NCBI GenBank assembly: GCA_036245805.1
Contig: BTRK01000006.1
Span: forward strand, 33,732,901-33,796,900
DNA from: Pristionchus mayeri
Taxonomy: Eukaryota; Nematoda; Chromadorea; Rhabditida; Neodiplogasteridae
Reading direction: 5' to 3'
Length of the DNA: 64,000 nucleotides
Of this stretch, positions 11,401 through 22,795 are shown one piece after another. The translations under genes were made by a program, and so were the position numbers. The first letter of the stretch is position 1, and every line of letters begins with the position of its first letter. The notes below the pieces were generated by a model that saw nothing but the letters and a program-made list of their open reading frames with translations, had not been told where the DNA came from and ran no database searches.

Positions 11401-14400
11401 GAGTGCTGATCGCCGGCAGCAATGACTAAGGTCTGGGGTCGATTTTGAAAAAGTTTCTGGCACCTCCCACTTTTGGGGCCGAAAAATTGACTTTCTCAAA
11501 AACATCCGGAAAATAGTTTTTCTGATGTATTTTCACGCGTAGAAAACGAATTTCAACATTATACTGCGAGAAAATGTTACTGAAAAAAGATATAGCCGAA
11601 AAACTGGAAATCTAGATCCGAAAAGGCACATAAAATGGCCTAATCAATCAAATCAATCAATCAATATTTATCACGTCATGCGTTAACGCAAGATGAGGAA
11701 GGTCTCATCTTGCGTTAACGCATGACGTGATAAATATTGATTGATTGATTGAAAATGGCCTAACTCCATTTCAAAAAATAGTATTTTGGGTGATTGATAT
11801 TTTCAGAATCTACTAGTGATAGTATATCTACTGTAATTTTTCTGGAATTTTAAACATGTATTGGGGTGTCCGGAAAGTTCGTATAATGCTTCGGAAAAAA
11901 GTCAGTTCGCGATCAAATGCAGTGATTGCGCAATCTGTTTGTCAACAATGTATTGCATCATTCTGACGTTGAGTAGTGAGAGGATTTAATCAGTCTCCTA
12001 GTTGCTACATTGATTCTTGTGATGGACTCCCATCTCTACCTCCGAGCAGTTTTACTTCATTACTACCGTCTTGACCGATCCGTGAGGGAGGCCCAGTCGG
12101 GAGGAGCTGACGCCCCCTCCATACCCTTCTGCTATAAGTGGTTCTCCCGCTTCAAGAAAGGGGAGTTTGGTCTCGATGATCAACCCCGCTTTGGACGCCC
12201 TCCCTCCCTCGATCAGCCTCTCGTTCTCCGCACACTGAAGCGCAAGCCCATGGCCAGTGTGCGTGAGTTGAAGAAGGATACTGGTACTCCCAGATCAACG
12301 GTGTCCGATATCCTCCATCGATCTGGGAAGAAGCCGAAACTCCCACAAGTGATTCCTCATGACCGCTCCCCCGAACAGCTGAAAAATCGTGTTCAAGTCT
12401 GACAGAAACTTTTTCAAAATCGACCCCAGACCTTAGTCATTGCTGCCGGCGATCAGCACTCGGGACCCCCAATTCAGGAAAAAAGTATGGGAATTAACGA
12501 TTTTTTGGCCATCCGTGGACCCCTGCACAGTTGTTACGTTCTCTGGTGGAGGGTCTCTTAATATCCACGTTTCACATTCTCAATTATTACCATCACAGGC
12601 TCCCCGTTCTTCCACACAAATGGATCGATGAACATGGTGGTCGCTGACGAGCACAACAAGAAGGAAGTGACTGCGGGTGAGGAAGAGGAGGAGTTAGAGT
12701 GACATTATGCAGCACGAGTGAAAGAAAATAATAGCAAATAGAGAATATATTTAATCTAGACTGAAAGTAATATGTGCACGATTTTCCCCGCAAATTAATG
12801 CAGTTTTTGGCTTACACACTTTCGGAAAAATGCACATCTGTTCAGATTCTCGTGTAAAAAACTGTCGCATTTCTGCCTATTCCACTGTATTCGCCCTTGA
12901 ATGGATGGATTGATAATGTTGTCACTGCAGACAAACTGTACGCGACGGAGGGAGGGAGGATGGAGGTGCACTGCCCCGCCGTCGGATACCCCAAACCCAC
13001 CATCATCTGGTCCAAGAACGACGAAGTGCTCGGTGAGTACGGTAGGGGCCCGAAGGAGGAATGTCTCGATATGATGGCCACCAGTGATTTCAATGGGGAA
13101 TTGGATGTATCGAATAATGTTGCAGAATACAATGACCACATCAAGACGTTGAAGAACGGTACGGTTCTCGTTATCGAAAAGGTATTGACTCGGCTATTTT
13201 GTTTGTTTTTATCTTTCGCTTTTCCCCCACATCCATGGCATAATCAAATCAATCTTGCATCTAACACTAATCGTTGCAGTTCGAAGAGGATGACTCTGGC
13301 TTCTATCGCTGCACGGCGACTAACGAGTACCCGACGAGACTCGATCTCGACTTCAAGCAGCACGAGGCCAGTCTCGTGCAGGAAGTACGCATCGGAAGTG
13401 AGTGAGGGGGGCAGAGGGGCGTGGACAGGGGATAGAACACGAGTAATCGACGATTCTAGCCGATTTCTTCAGCAGATTCCGCAGTGAGTTTAACAGCAAC
13501 TGTGATTGTCATGCCCTTTTTCCGCAATTGTTGGAATTTTTGATTAACATTTGAGTTGGTAGCTTCAGTGAATAGTGGTACTTGGAAGCGTGCTGGCGCT
13601 GTTATAAAAAAAAGTATAGAAGAGTAAAAAGTCTTAATAAATAATGTAGAGTTTAATTGAGCCAGACAAGCTACGCTAAGATCATAATGCGCATTCCTCA
13701 TTAATTTCGGAGATCACGTAATTTAGCTGGATACTTTTAAAAAAATTATATGGATAAGTAAAAATAGTATTTTCGCTTATTATTTATCGGAGCGCGCTAT
13801 CGCAAAGTGAAGCGTCTGATTCGTGTCAGTGATCAGGTCTGTGCCCTTCGTACAGTTGCTGCTCTCCATCTAGTCCCCTCTCCCCTCTCCTCTCCTTCCA
13901 TCTGCAGGTCCCTATGGTTGGATCTATCCTCTGCTGGTGATCCTCGTCATTCTCCTCCTCCTCTTCATCATCATCTACGCATGCGCTGCCTGCAAGCGAT
14001 ACCAGCACGACAACTACAATGTCGCTAAGAGAGAGTGAGTCAGGGAGGAATACGGTAGAAGACACCTATGAGTTATCGTTAACTGATTGGGAGCGGGAAG
14101 AGAGTGGGCACAAACTTTTGAAATGCAATTCATTGTAGCACGGTGTAAGCCGGAGCACGGGGTGAGTGGAGAGAGATGATCGTAGAGTAGGAAGAGTACA
14201 GTAGTTGTAAGCAAGTACTGTAGCCGATAGAGTCAATATCATCCCCAAGAGTACCGTAACCAATGAGGATCCCCCCCCGCTTCCTCCTTCCATCAGCATG
14301 TCGCTAGATTCCGTTTCATGCACGATTGAATTCTCCATCACTCGCTTCATCGAACTCTGGCAGCAGTCGGAGAAGTATTGCATGTGTACTAACATTGAGA

Positions 14401-14946
14401 GATTACGGTCGTTACCGTAATCTCCACGGGAGGGAGGGGGTTCACCGTCCACTTGCAGGGCTCAATTCGGCAGGCAATAATCGACGGCTACCGATAATGC
14501 GTTCTGCAGCTCCAAGCCCCTCCTTCAATACCCATTAGTTACCGGTCTCAACCAGTCCATTTTCTTTCCATCTGCTCTCGAACGTTCTATCGCTTGCACG
14601 TTAACATTGCTGAATTTTCGATATTTGAAAATATTCCCGCCCCTCCCTTTCTTACCCACCCCGACATTTCTACTATCGCTTTCAAGGATACGGTATTCGA
14701 TCGAGGTGAGACCCGACGAAAGTTTTTAAGTTTTTTATGTTGCAAGATAAATAACGCTTGACTGCTCTAATTAATGCTTAATTCAAGGATGTGCATTCGA
14801 TAAGTGAGGAGCCCTGTAGATATTGATTGACTATTGATTTTCTCCCTATTCAAATCGATAATCTCTACAGGAAGCTCATTCGCACGCCATCGCCCGCCTC
14901 CTCTGCTGCTTCTACCAAGAAGTACGAGCTGGTGTCCAGCGCCTAA
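8497..14946 (+). CDS. Two-Ig-domain, single-pass membrane protein
   Basis: Twelve exons: 8497-8518, 8595-8629, 8718-8827, 10758-10872, 10968-11017, 11193-11260, 12599-12676, 12931-13032, 13126-13181, 13280-13397, 13908-14034, 14871-14946. They give 318 residues. Residues 1-18 are a signal peptide (MNRALFLAAALLAVHVYA). Ig domain 1 has the Trp-Cys strand (IWCQATL) and closes at KYRCEIQ. Ig domain 2 runs from VHCPAVGYPKP with the core Trp (IIWSKND) to DDSGFYRCTA, a classic DxGxYxC signature. A helix of about 23 residues (LLVILVILLLLFIIIY) is followed by a short tail rich in Lys, Ser and Tyr. The architecture is that of small adhesion or receptor proteins such as nematode ZIG proteins or basigin. 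The ligand is unknown. The sixth intron (11261-12598) contains a transposon. It converges on cct-7. Confidence 0.88.
11632..11763. repeat. Perfect 47-bp palindrome flanked by 12-bp direct repeats
   Basis: Bases 11651-11697 and 11704-11750 are exact inverted copies (47 bp each) with a 6-base loop. Both ends carry CAATCAAT/ATTGATTG motifs. The insert is bounded by two copies of AAAATGGCCTAA at 11632-11643 and 11752-11763, which look like a target-site duplication. It is nested inside the fold-back transposon, so it arrived later. The perfect arms suggest a recent origin. I do not recognise the family; a 12-bp duplication does not fit the common 2-, 3-, 8- or 9-bp classes. Confidence 0.85.
12022..12402 (+). 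pseudogene. Mariner transposase, N-terminal DNA-binding domain only
   Basis: The frame from ATG 12022 encodes 126 residues. They match the paired helix-turn-helix region of mariner transposases: YKWFSRFKKGEFGLDDQPR followed by FGRPPS, then SVRELKKDTGTPRSTVSDIL, then IPHDRSPEQLKNR near the end. The last corresponds to the linker (normally WVPHxL...) just before the catalytic domain. The reading frame stops as it enters the right inverted arm, so the DDD catalytic domain, about 200 further residues, is missing. The open part has no stop or frameshift. It may be a simple remnant, or a truncated protein able to bind transposon ends. Confidence 0.75.
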
Positions 14947-16375
14947 GCCCCGCCCCCTCGAATCCACCCCCCCCCCTTTTATCGATCGATCAACCTATCC
15001 AAAGATAATATAATTCTATACATAGCTAAGTAACATGACTATATCCTGCCTTTAGTGCTTATACCGTAATATAGAATAATTTTCTATCCCCGTTTAATCA
15101 AATGCCCTCGTTATAATTAGAAGCAGACTGGAATCCGGTAGTGAGAAACTTAGTGACGAATTTGCGAGTTTTCTCCTTTCAAAGCTATTTCCGGTTTAGT
15201 GTTTGTTCCTTCCCGAAGTTTACCCCTGTCCTCATTTGATTACTGTTACCCTGCTTTCATTATTTTGTTGTATGCTACCAATTTCGCAAGTTTGAGTTTC
15301 GTACATTTTTAATTTTGAAGTTGTCGTCTCATCTATTTTCTCTGTGAAGATTGTGTTCGCTCAACGAACTGTAGATGCTTTTCCCCTTTTTTGTCTCCCC
15401 CCCCCCCTGCACAGTCCCTCCCATTTCCCCATCTCCATCCCCCTCTCAAGACATCCCCATTCCACTCCACCCCCCTCAAGAAGCTCGCCCTGCTCCATAC
15501 ACAGCTAATGTGATTGTTAGCTAATGATTGACTTTTACTTTATTAAGCCCCGCCCCTTAGTACCGGTACGCACGGTATGCCCAAGACTACAGTATCCTCC
15601 GTCTAACGATCAAATACTGCTAGTGATTATCGTTTCGCTGACCAATCCTGTCTCAACTTGTGTACCGTACTCTGGAGATCTGGCCCAGATGATTACTGTA
15701 TCTTTCGGCCGTGTGACTCCATAATCTCAATGTAGTGCCTACAGTAATTGTCTGTCCCAGTTGTCTCGACTCTCAGCTCCCCACTATCTCTTGTACAACC
15801 AGCCTCTCTGCTCAATCCGTTCGTAATTGATAGAAGTAGAGGCTCCATTGCAACTCGTCCCGCTGATCAGCTAAAGAAGAATAAAGTGAATGTAATAATA
15901 TTGCTAAAGTGCTGATCACAGGCATTCGCCGCTTGGTCTTTCTCTATTTCATGGAGAGAATGTGATTATCGTAGTCCTTCAAGCTACTACAACAAGCAAA
16001 TAAATTAGGACAATCATTTTATCAACACGAACAACACGCTTTAACAAAAACAAGCAAATTTCGTATTTTAGCAAATTTAGAAGCATGAAAAATTGCATAT
16101 AAATCTGGACAAACAACAAACGCTCAACACAACACAAAATTGTGTGAAAGAATGAGAGGAGCATTCAAGATCATCAAAGCTTTACATTGAATTGCTAATA
16201 TACCAAGTGTGTGAGAAGAAAATCATTATGAATCAGACAAATCACACAAAACTATAGCAAGGATTGTGTAAGATCAGCGGGACAACTTAAAACATTAGGT
16301 GTGTTCAGAAGATCATTAGGATAGAGGAGATTACGGTAAAGCGGGGAAGGGTACTGTGGCAGTTACAGTAGTTCC
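14947..16375. other. Convergent 3' intergenic region
   Basis: This lies between the stop codons of the Ig gene (+) and cct-7 (-). It is AT-rich with C runs (14969, 15400) and several AATAAA-like signals, for example GAAGAATAAAGTGAATG near 15877. I see no gene in it; most is probably 3' untranslated sequence of the two converging genes. Confidence 0.6.
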
Positions 16376-19300
16376 TTATCCCTGTTGGGGGAAGCCGGGA
16401 AGGGAACCTCCGGAGGGAGTGCGAGGAGCCTGCAAGAAGGAAGGAATTACAACCATTACTCGAGCAGAACAATAACAGTAATTCAATGAAGAGTAGAGGT
16501 TACCTTGATGGTCTGGTCGATGGAAAGCACGAGGCAAGTCGCCTCCACGGCAGAGATCAGAGCGTTCTCAAGAAAATGGATTATGCTATTGAAAAGATCA
16601 CCTAAGCCCTAGAGAGCATGTATTTCGGTACCTTTCACAATAAATGTTAAATAATTAATTAATACTTGTTCGAATCTTCTACCGACATTATAAATGCACA
16701 TCTAATATATTAAGGGTCCCTGTTGTACTGCACTACTCCCTGTCCTCCTCACCTTCTTGACGAGAGATGGCTCCCAGATGCATGCCATCATGTTGTCCTT
16801 CACCTCCTCACTGTGGATGTCGATGCCCGCCCACTTCTCACCTACACCTACTCAATTGATACAAATAGAGCATTGGTGCCTGCCATACTTTATTGGCAAC
16901 ATTCAAAAGCTAGTGTGTCATCTAATTCGGACGATGTAAGGTAATAAATCGATAGACTATCGTACCCTTGGCGTGCTTGTGTCTCAGCTTGTTGAGGACG
17001 TCAGTAGCGTCGATTCCAGCATTGTAGCACAGCTGCTGGGGGATGATCTGAGAGGGTACGAATTGAGTATAAAGTAAATAAGAAAGGCAGGTAGAATGAT
17101 CATAAAAGTACGAATTCCGTAGGAAGACAGCAACGAAAAGTGTTTTTAGAGTAACTACAGAGATAGAATTAGTATCGCCTGTTGCACATCAGTGAAATAG
17201 AAAGAGTCTCGGTCTACTCCACCCCTTTGCTTCATCCTCCTCTCACCTCGAAGCTCCTTGCGAATGCCTGCCAGAAGAACTGTTCCTTGCCTGCGATGGT
17301 CTTCGCGTGTTCTCTCAGATGCTTCGACAGTTCCATATCGATGGCTCCTCCTCCAGCAACGATCGAATCGTTCTTCTTCGCCCTCAACACCCAGTGTCAA
17401 TGAGTACATGTAGCAAGTTGCTAACATTTTATAAGCTGAATAATTGTATACCCCAGAGAGTACAAATGCACATTAAACTCCATACATTTCTATATTACAA
17501 CACTTTGTGTTATAGTTATAATTTACAAGGGAACCGCATAAGTGCCCGGAACTCAAACGTATTTTAGTGTATGGTAGTCGAATACTACCCCCAAGGGGAG
17601 TCCGTGGAAAGTCTAACATGATTGGATAATTGTTTCCTAAGGACCGAAATTTGATCATGAATTTTGAGACCAAATTTGGCGCTCTCAGAACCCATAGTAA
17701 TGTTCCATTCGAAAAGGGTCACCCCCGTCTGCTCAACTGGCTCAGCCGGTTGTAGTCCAGATTTTTTTTGCGAACTGTTGGGGGTTCGAGCCCCCAAGCT
17801 AGGCACATGTTTTGCTCATTTTTCCCAGCTATCACAGCATGTTACATCCCCATGTATCCTCTTGCTTCTTGTTTTCTCTCAAAATTATACGTCGGAATAC
17901 TTCATCTGGCTATTCATTCAACGAAAACAGGGACAAACAGGTTGAAAATACGACAATAATTTTAACAACATTATTAACAACGATGGAGTCTCGCCCAGAA
18001 GCATGCATTTATTGACGAAAACATCATCGGTTAAATGTTGATGGACGTTCAATGATATAATAATAGTTTCACAATTGATTTAAAATGTAACAATATTGAG
18101 ATAATATTTAAAAAGAAAAGTCAGAAATATTTGGAAAAAATGAGCAAAACATGTGCCTAGCTTGGGGGCTAGAACCTCCAACAGTTCGCAAAAAAATCTG
18201 GACTACAACCGGCTGAGCCAGCTGAGCAGACAGGAGTGACCCTTTTCGAATGGAACATTACTATGGGTTCTGAGAGCGCCAAATTTGGTCTCAAAATTCA
18301 TGATCAAATTTGGGTCCTTAGGAAACAATTATCCAATTATGTTAGAGTTTCCAGGGACTCCACTTGGGGGTAGTATTCGACTACCATACACTAAAATACG
18401 TTTGAGTTCCGGGCACTTATGCGGTTCCCTTGTTACGTAATAAATGGAGATGACTACTCCTTCAACCGATCTCTCTCCTCTCCCCTCACCTCCTGACGAT
18501 CATGATTGCATCATGGAGGGATCTCTCCGTCTCTGCGATGAACTGCTCCGATCCTCCTCTCAGCAGGATGGTGCAAGCCTGCGCCTTCTTGCATCCCTCG
18601 AAGAAGTTGTATCTGTAAGCAACCAATCAACCGATTAAGTATCCCTCATTCAAGAAATGTGATTGCATTCACAATCTAGAACGATTCCAAGGGGAGTGGG
18701 GGGGGGGGGGGAGCTTACCTCTCACTGCCGACCTGCTGCTCGTAGAACTTGTCGCACTCTCCGAGTACGTCCTTCGAGATCTGCGAGACCGTTGTGAGGA
18801 TCGAACCTGCAAAACAATTAATATTTACAAGATAATTACGAATATGAAACAGAATTCTAATGCTATGTTAGTTCTCAGGAAATGGAAACGAGAGATATTT
18901 GAATTCCCGCAATTGGGTATCTGCGTTCTCCGTGGAGCTAGATACTTTAAATTTGGAATATATGTTTCTGAGTGTCTCAAAACCTTATATTCCAAGTCTC
19001 TGTCTCCACGGAGAACGGATATATCCAATTGAGGGAATTCAAATATTTTACATTTAGATTTCCATTTCCTGAGAGCTAACACCACATAAAGATCAATAAG
19101 TGTCAATCTACCGTACCTCCGCAAGCGGTCATGGTCCTGTCGAGATCCTCCTGCGGGATGCGTCCAGCGCAGAACATGTCGCTGAAAATTAAAAAAATAT
19201 GGTGAATTATTTAGCAACTGATTGAATATCTTCGATGGTATCGTACTCACCGATCAGCGAACCACTGGGTGGCGACGTCTCCGATGGGAAGTTTGGAGAG

Positions 19301-21183
19301 GACGATCTTGGCACCTGCCTCGTGGATCTTCTTCAGCTTCTCGTAGAGGATATTCCATTCTGCGTCCACGATCTGATAATAGCGCAAATTAATATTTAAA
19401 TATTATAGCTTTTATTTTAAATTTTATAGCAAAAAATAAAGTATTCCCCAAGATTCCAGGAACCGAAAAAAGTGAAGCAACAAAAAATTGTATTTATATC
19501 TCTCCACTCTTCCCCATAACTATAACCTCTCCTCACCTTCTGAAACTCATCGACTGATGCAATGCGCATCTCTGCGTTCTCCTTCTCTGCCTTCAGCTCC
19601 AATTCGATGTTCAGCAGTGCAATCAACGGTTTCGCGTACGTCTGAAGGGATCAACGATAGACTCGATAAGACAGTGCGATCAATAGCCACCGTACCTTGG
19701 GCTGCATCTCGAAGCCTGCGTAGGAGAAGGCCTTCTGGAAGGCAATACCACGCACGAGACGAGACTCCTCAAACAATCAGGGCGTTCAATTTGCGATTGA
19801 GGTAATTATAAGTGTGTTATCGTACCAGGAGGGATCCGCCCGGGACGCGCTTCATGCCGATCATGTTGAGAGGGAGTCTCTCGTCGAGGACGTTCACTGC
19901 GTCGACGCACATGTTGGCGAAGTGCTCGCGCTCAGCAGACACCTGTAGACATAAAATACATGGATTTAAAGGTTTACTCTTTAGCTGCTCCCGCTATAAT
20001 ACGCATGTAACGCACCACTTAATAGAAAAGTGACAAAACTCCGGCAAATCATCGTTTATCCAAACCACTGTAGTATAAATGAAAAAAATGTGTAATTAAT
20101 TATTTAAAACCCGTTTTCACGTGATTAATTTTGTTTAAATTCTGGTGAGAGCTATGAAAGAAATTCATGAAAAAAACGTTCAAACTCGCTATAGCAAATA
20201 AAATTAGTGAACTGACCAGCTTGGAGCTGAGCGTCGTCATTGCGCACTTCACAAGCATGTCCCTGAGTGCAGCATCGCCCTCGATCTTCACTGCCAGAGA
20301 ATCCAGGTAGCGGACGGCCTATATCAACTAGTTATTAATGTGAAAAATACGCATGAATACAATAGCTACGAGCGAGTTTTATTTTAAGTTTATTATCTAT
20401 AACAATACCGACCTCCTGGGACGCCTTGGAGTAGGCGCGGATGAGCAGTTGGGGATGGACTCCGTCGTCGATGAAGGGCTTCGACCTCTTGAGCAACTCG
20501 GCAGCCAGCACCACCACTACAAGAAATATATAACTATCTAAATCCAGCAAGAAATTGTGGCTTTAAACACCTTAAAGTGCATCAGCCAAGAGGTAATCAT
20601 GCTCACCTGAAGTGGTTCCGTCTCCGACCTCGGCGTCCTGCGACTTCGCGATGTCGCACATCACCACTGCGGCGGGGAAGACGATGTCGAGAAGCTTCTA
20701 AAATACTTTAATTGTTAAAAGAAAATTTTAGTGATAACTTATGAACTAGCAAAAAGCTAAATAATAAAAAAAGCTCTTAGTTTAGAGTAACGTCGAATAT
20801 TAATTGAACATGACCCACGAGAATGGTTGCACCGTCGTTCGAGATGGTGGTCTTGCCCTTGGAGTCGACGATGAGCTTGTCCATTCCTCTAGGACCGAGT
20901 GTCGTGCGTACGCTGTCAGCGACCACCTGCACACAAATATAATAATGAGCTATCTTTGATCAATTGTATTCATTCAGAGCAAGCCAAACCCTAACTTTAC
21001 AACCTCGGCCTGTCATCGATACCGAGTATTTATACTTGAATTCAAATATAGATCATGTTATCTAAACAAGTGCATAATAATAAGCTTGCTTACACTGCAG
21101 GCGTTGATGTTGGAGATGATCTGCTGCTTGCCCTGTTTGTTCTCCGTTCCATCCTTGAGCAGAATAATCGGGGGAGCCATCAT
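16376..21183 (-). CDS. cct-7: T-complex protein 1 subunit eta (CCT7)
   Basis: Eta subunit of the cytosolic chaperonin TRiC/CCT, which folds actin, tubulin and other proteins using ATP. Seventeen exons: 21094-21183, 20819-20926, 20607-20697, 20413-20516, 20217-20318, 19826-19942, 19696-19767, 19537-19641, 19251-19372, 19117-19181, 18719-18806, 18490-18612, 17247-17382, 16966-17047, 16753-16841, 16504-16566, 16376-16429. They sum to 536 residues, close to human CCT7 (543). The start [20 protein letters not shown] is eta-specific. Group II chaperonin motifs are clear: [23 protein letters not shown], the catalytic-Asp loop [10 protein letters not shown] and VAGGGA. Length and motifs indicate an intact gene. 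Introns after exons 10 and 12 contain fold-back elements, both clear of the splice sites. Confidence 0.97.
17526..18432. mobile_element. Long-TIR fold-back element in cct-7 intron 12
   Basis: Inverted arms of about 298 bp (17526-17823 and 18135-18432) begin CAAGGGAACCGCATAAGTGC. They enclose about 310 bp of AT-rich spacer. TTA flanks both ends, consistent with a 3-bp target duplication of the PIF/Harbinger kind. The arms differ at a small number of positions, so the element is not brand new. No transposase is present, so it is non-autonomous. Each arm carries a tRNA-like segment, listed separately. Confidence 0.85.
17727..17804 (+). other. tRNA-like segment (A and B boxes) inside the transposon arm
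   Basis: The segment contains TGGCTCAGCCGG, resembling an A box, and GGGGGTTCGAGCCCCC, a perfect T-arm with B box. The ends (GTCTGCT and AGCTAGGC) could form a partly wobble-paired acceptor stem. The anticodon arm is not convincing because a run of eight T falls there. The other arm of the element (near 18160-18235) has the same segment with the B box altered to GGTTCTAGCC. This looks like a tRNA-derived piece captured by a transposon, not a functional tRNA. Confidence 0.45.
18866..19081. mobile_element. Short fold-back (MITE-like) element in cct-7 intron 10
   Basis: Imperfect inverted arms of about 80 bp (18866-18946 and 19003-19081) start TGTTAG and contain TTTGAATTCCC. A spacer of about 55 bp separates them. 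Target duplication is not clear. It fills most of the intron between exons 10 and 11 and has no coding capacity. Confidence 0.65.
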
Positions 21184-21509
21184 CTTTGCGGATTGAGAGT
21201 TGGAAGATGGTGGCAACCGCCTGAAATAACTGGCCTCATTACAAGAACATTGCGAGCTGATAAACATGATCAAAGTGGATCCAAAACAAGTAAAATAGCG
21301 CCAGCAAAAAGAAAAATAGGCGACTTCCAGAACTGAAAGCGGAGCCGATTCGCGAAGATTCCAAAATATAATGGTCCGCTAGTAACTAAAATTTCTAATT
21401 TACCGTAAACGTTTCACGTGAACCATCATGAGTTGACTTTATTAAATATTCTTTCATTTCTATTTTAATCAATATTCACTAATTTGCCGTTAAAACGAAT
21501 CTCTCCAAC

Positions 21510-21950
21510 TTCTCTGGCGGGTCCCTACCAAAATGTCCCCCCTCTCCCCCTGGCAGTACCCTCCTCTCTCCCCAAATTTTGGAGTTTTAATTACATAACT
21601 TAATTAATTTTGATTAAAAAGCTTCGCTCTTTTTTTGATTATTAAAGAGCTTGAGCTGTTCTATCTTTTGTATGTTGATGCCTAAGAGCTCACATTCACA
21701 CGAACTTCGCTACACTATCAAATGTAGTAATTATCGCATTTGATAGTGTAGCGAAGTTCATGTGAATGTGAGCTCTTATGCATCAACATACAAAAGGTAG
21801 AACAGCTCAAGCTCTTTAATAATCAAAAAAGAGCGAAGCTTTTTAATCAAAATTAACTAAGTTATGTAATTAAAACTCCAAAATTTGAGGAGAGAGGAGG
21901 GCACTGCCAGGGGGAGAGGGGGGACATTTTGGTAGGGACCCTTCTCTGGC
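21510..21950. mobile_element. Fold-back element with 9-bp target duplication (Mutator-like)
   Basis: Arms 21519-21724 and 21737-21941 (about 205 bp each) begin GGGTCCCTACCAAAATGTCC and are separated by a 12-base loop. They are flanked by exact copies of TTCTCTGGC at 21510-21518 and 21942-21950. A 9-bp duplication with long terminal inverted repeats is characteristic of Mutator-like elements. There is no transposase. The arms differ at a few positions, including a short insertion or deletion and a C/T difference. Confidence 0.85.
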
Positions 21951-22488
21951 ATGGAGAGGTTACGGAGAGGTTATTTCCCGTTAAATTTACTCTACTCGAA
22001 CGTAAATTGTTTTTATTTTTTATTATTTTTTTATTTTAAAAGCGATTAATTAATTTATTATTAAACCGAATAAACAATATTTGAAATACAATTATCGTAT
22101 GTCAAGAATTCTCAATAATTTTCATATAAAAAGGTATCCAGCTGTTGTTACTCACCAGTTGCATACGGTAGTCAGGGCAGATCGTTATTGTAGATTTTGT
22201 GATGGAGTATGGATAGGACCGCGGAGGCCCGTCCTTTCTGCCGTCCATCGCTCGTTGCACACCACTATTTATGGTGTGCCTAACTACCGTACCTTTATGA
22301 AGTTTTGTTGCCCTGTTCAATATTTTTCTTTATCGATTTTGCTTGATTTTTAAATTTTTTTTAGGTCATTTTTCCATTCAATAGATAGAGAGACTCATTC
22401 TAAATGGATTTTCGACTGGTTCGCCTCTTCTGGCTTAGGGAGACATTTTTTAGCGGACGTAAACCGTTCAGTACAATTTCTAGACGTC

Positions 22489-22795
22489 GTTTCTTTCCCC
22501 GTTTTCTCATTATTTTTAAGTGCCACCTTTATTTTCTTGTGCCCAGTACCTGCAACAAACCATCCTCTATATATTCAACGCACGGGTCATTCCCCATTTT
22601 CGTTCGGACGACAACTTATTGGCCTAAAATCCGGCCTGAATCTGACATTTTTCGAACACCTTCCGTTTCTTCCCCCGTTTTCTCTTTATTTTTGAGTGCC
22701 ACCTTTATTTTCTTGTGTCCAGTACCTGCAAACAACCTTCCTATATATAATCCACACACGGGTCATGCCCCATTTTCGTTCGAACGACTACTTCT
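22489..22795 (+). repeat. Direct duplication of about 125 bp
   Basis: The segments starting at 22489 and 22665 are about 85-90% identical over roughly 125 bases. Both contain GTGCCACCTTTATTTTCTTG, CAGTACCTGCAA, ACGGGTCAT and CCCATTTTCGTTCG. The period is about 176. Divergence suggests an old tandem duplication. No coding potential is evident. Confidence 0.75.

Larger units (their letters stand above)
11313..12560. mobile_element. Fold-back DNA transposon with TA target duplication, in an intron of the Ig gene
   Basis: Arms at about 11315-11462 and 12402-12558 are near-identical inverted repeats beginning AGAGACCCTCCACCAGAGAA. Each outer end abuts the dinucleotide TA, the hallmark of Tc1/mariner-type insertion. 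The right arm has about a dozen extra bases relative to the left. Between the arms lie a fragment resembling a mariner end (TGTCCGGAAAGTTCGTATAA near 11868), the DNA-binding half of a transposase (12022-12402), and a separate palindromic insertion (11632-11763). No catalytic domain is present, so it cannot move on its own. It sits inside an intron in a position that leaves the splice sites intact. Confidence 0.8.

Noticed and set aside
11095..11505. 136-codon minus-strand frame near the Ig-gene transposon
   Set aside because: It runs through the inverted arm of the element and antisense to a real exon; its arm portion is mirrored at 12440-12631.
13456..13701. Open frames in introns of the Ig gene
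   Set aside because: They overlap intronic AT-rich sequence and conflict with the well-phased exon chain.
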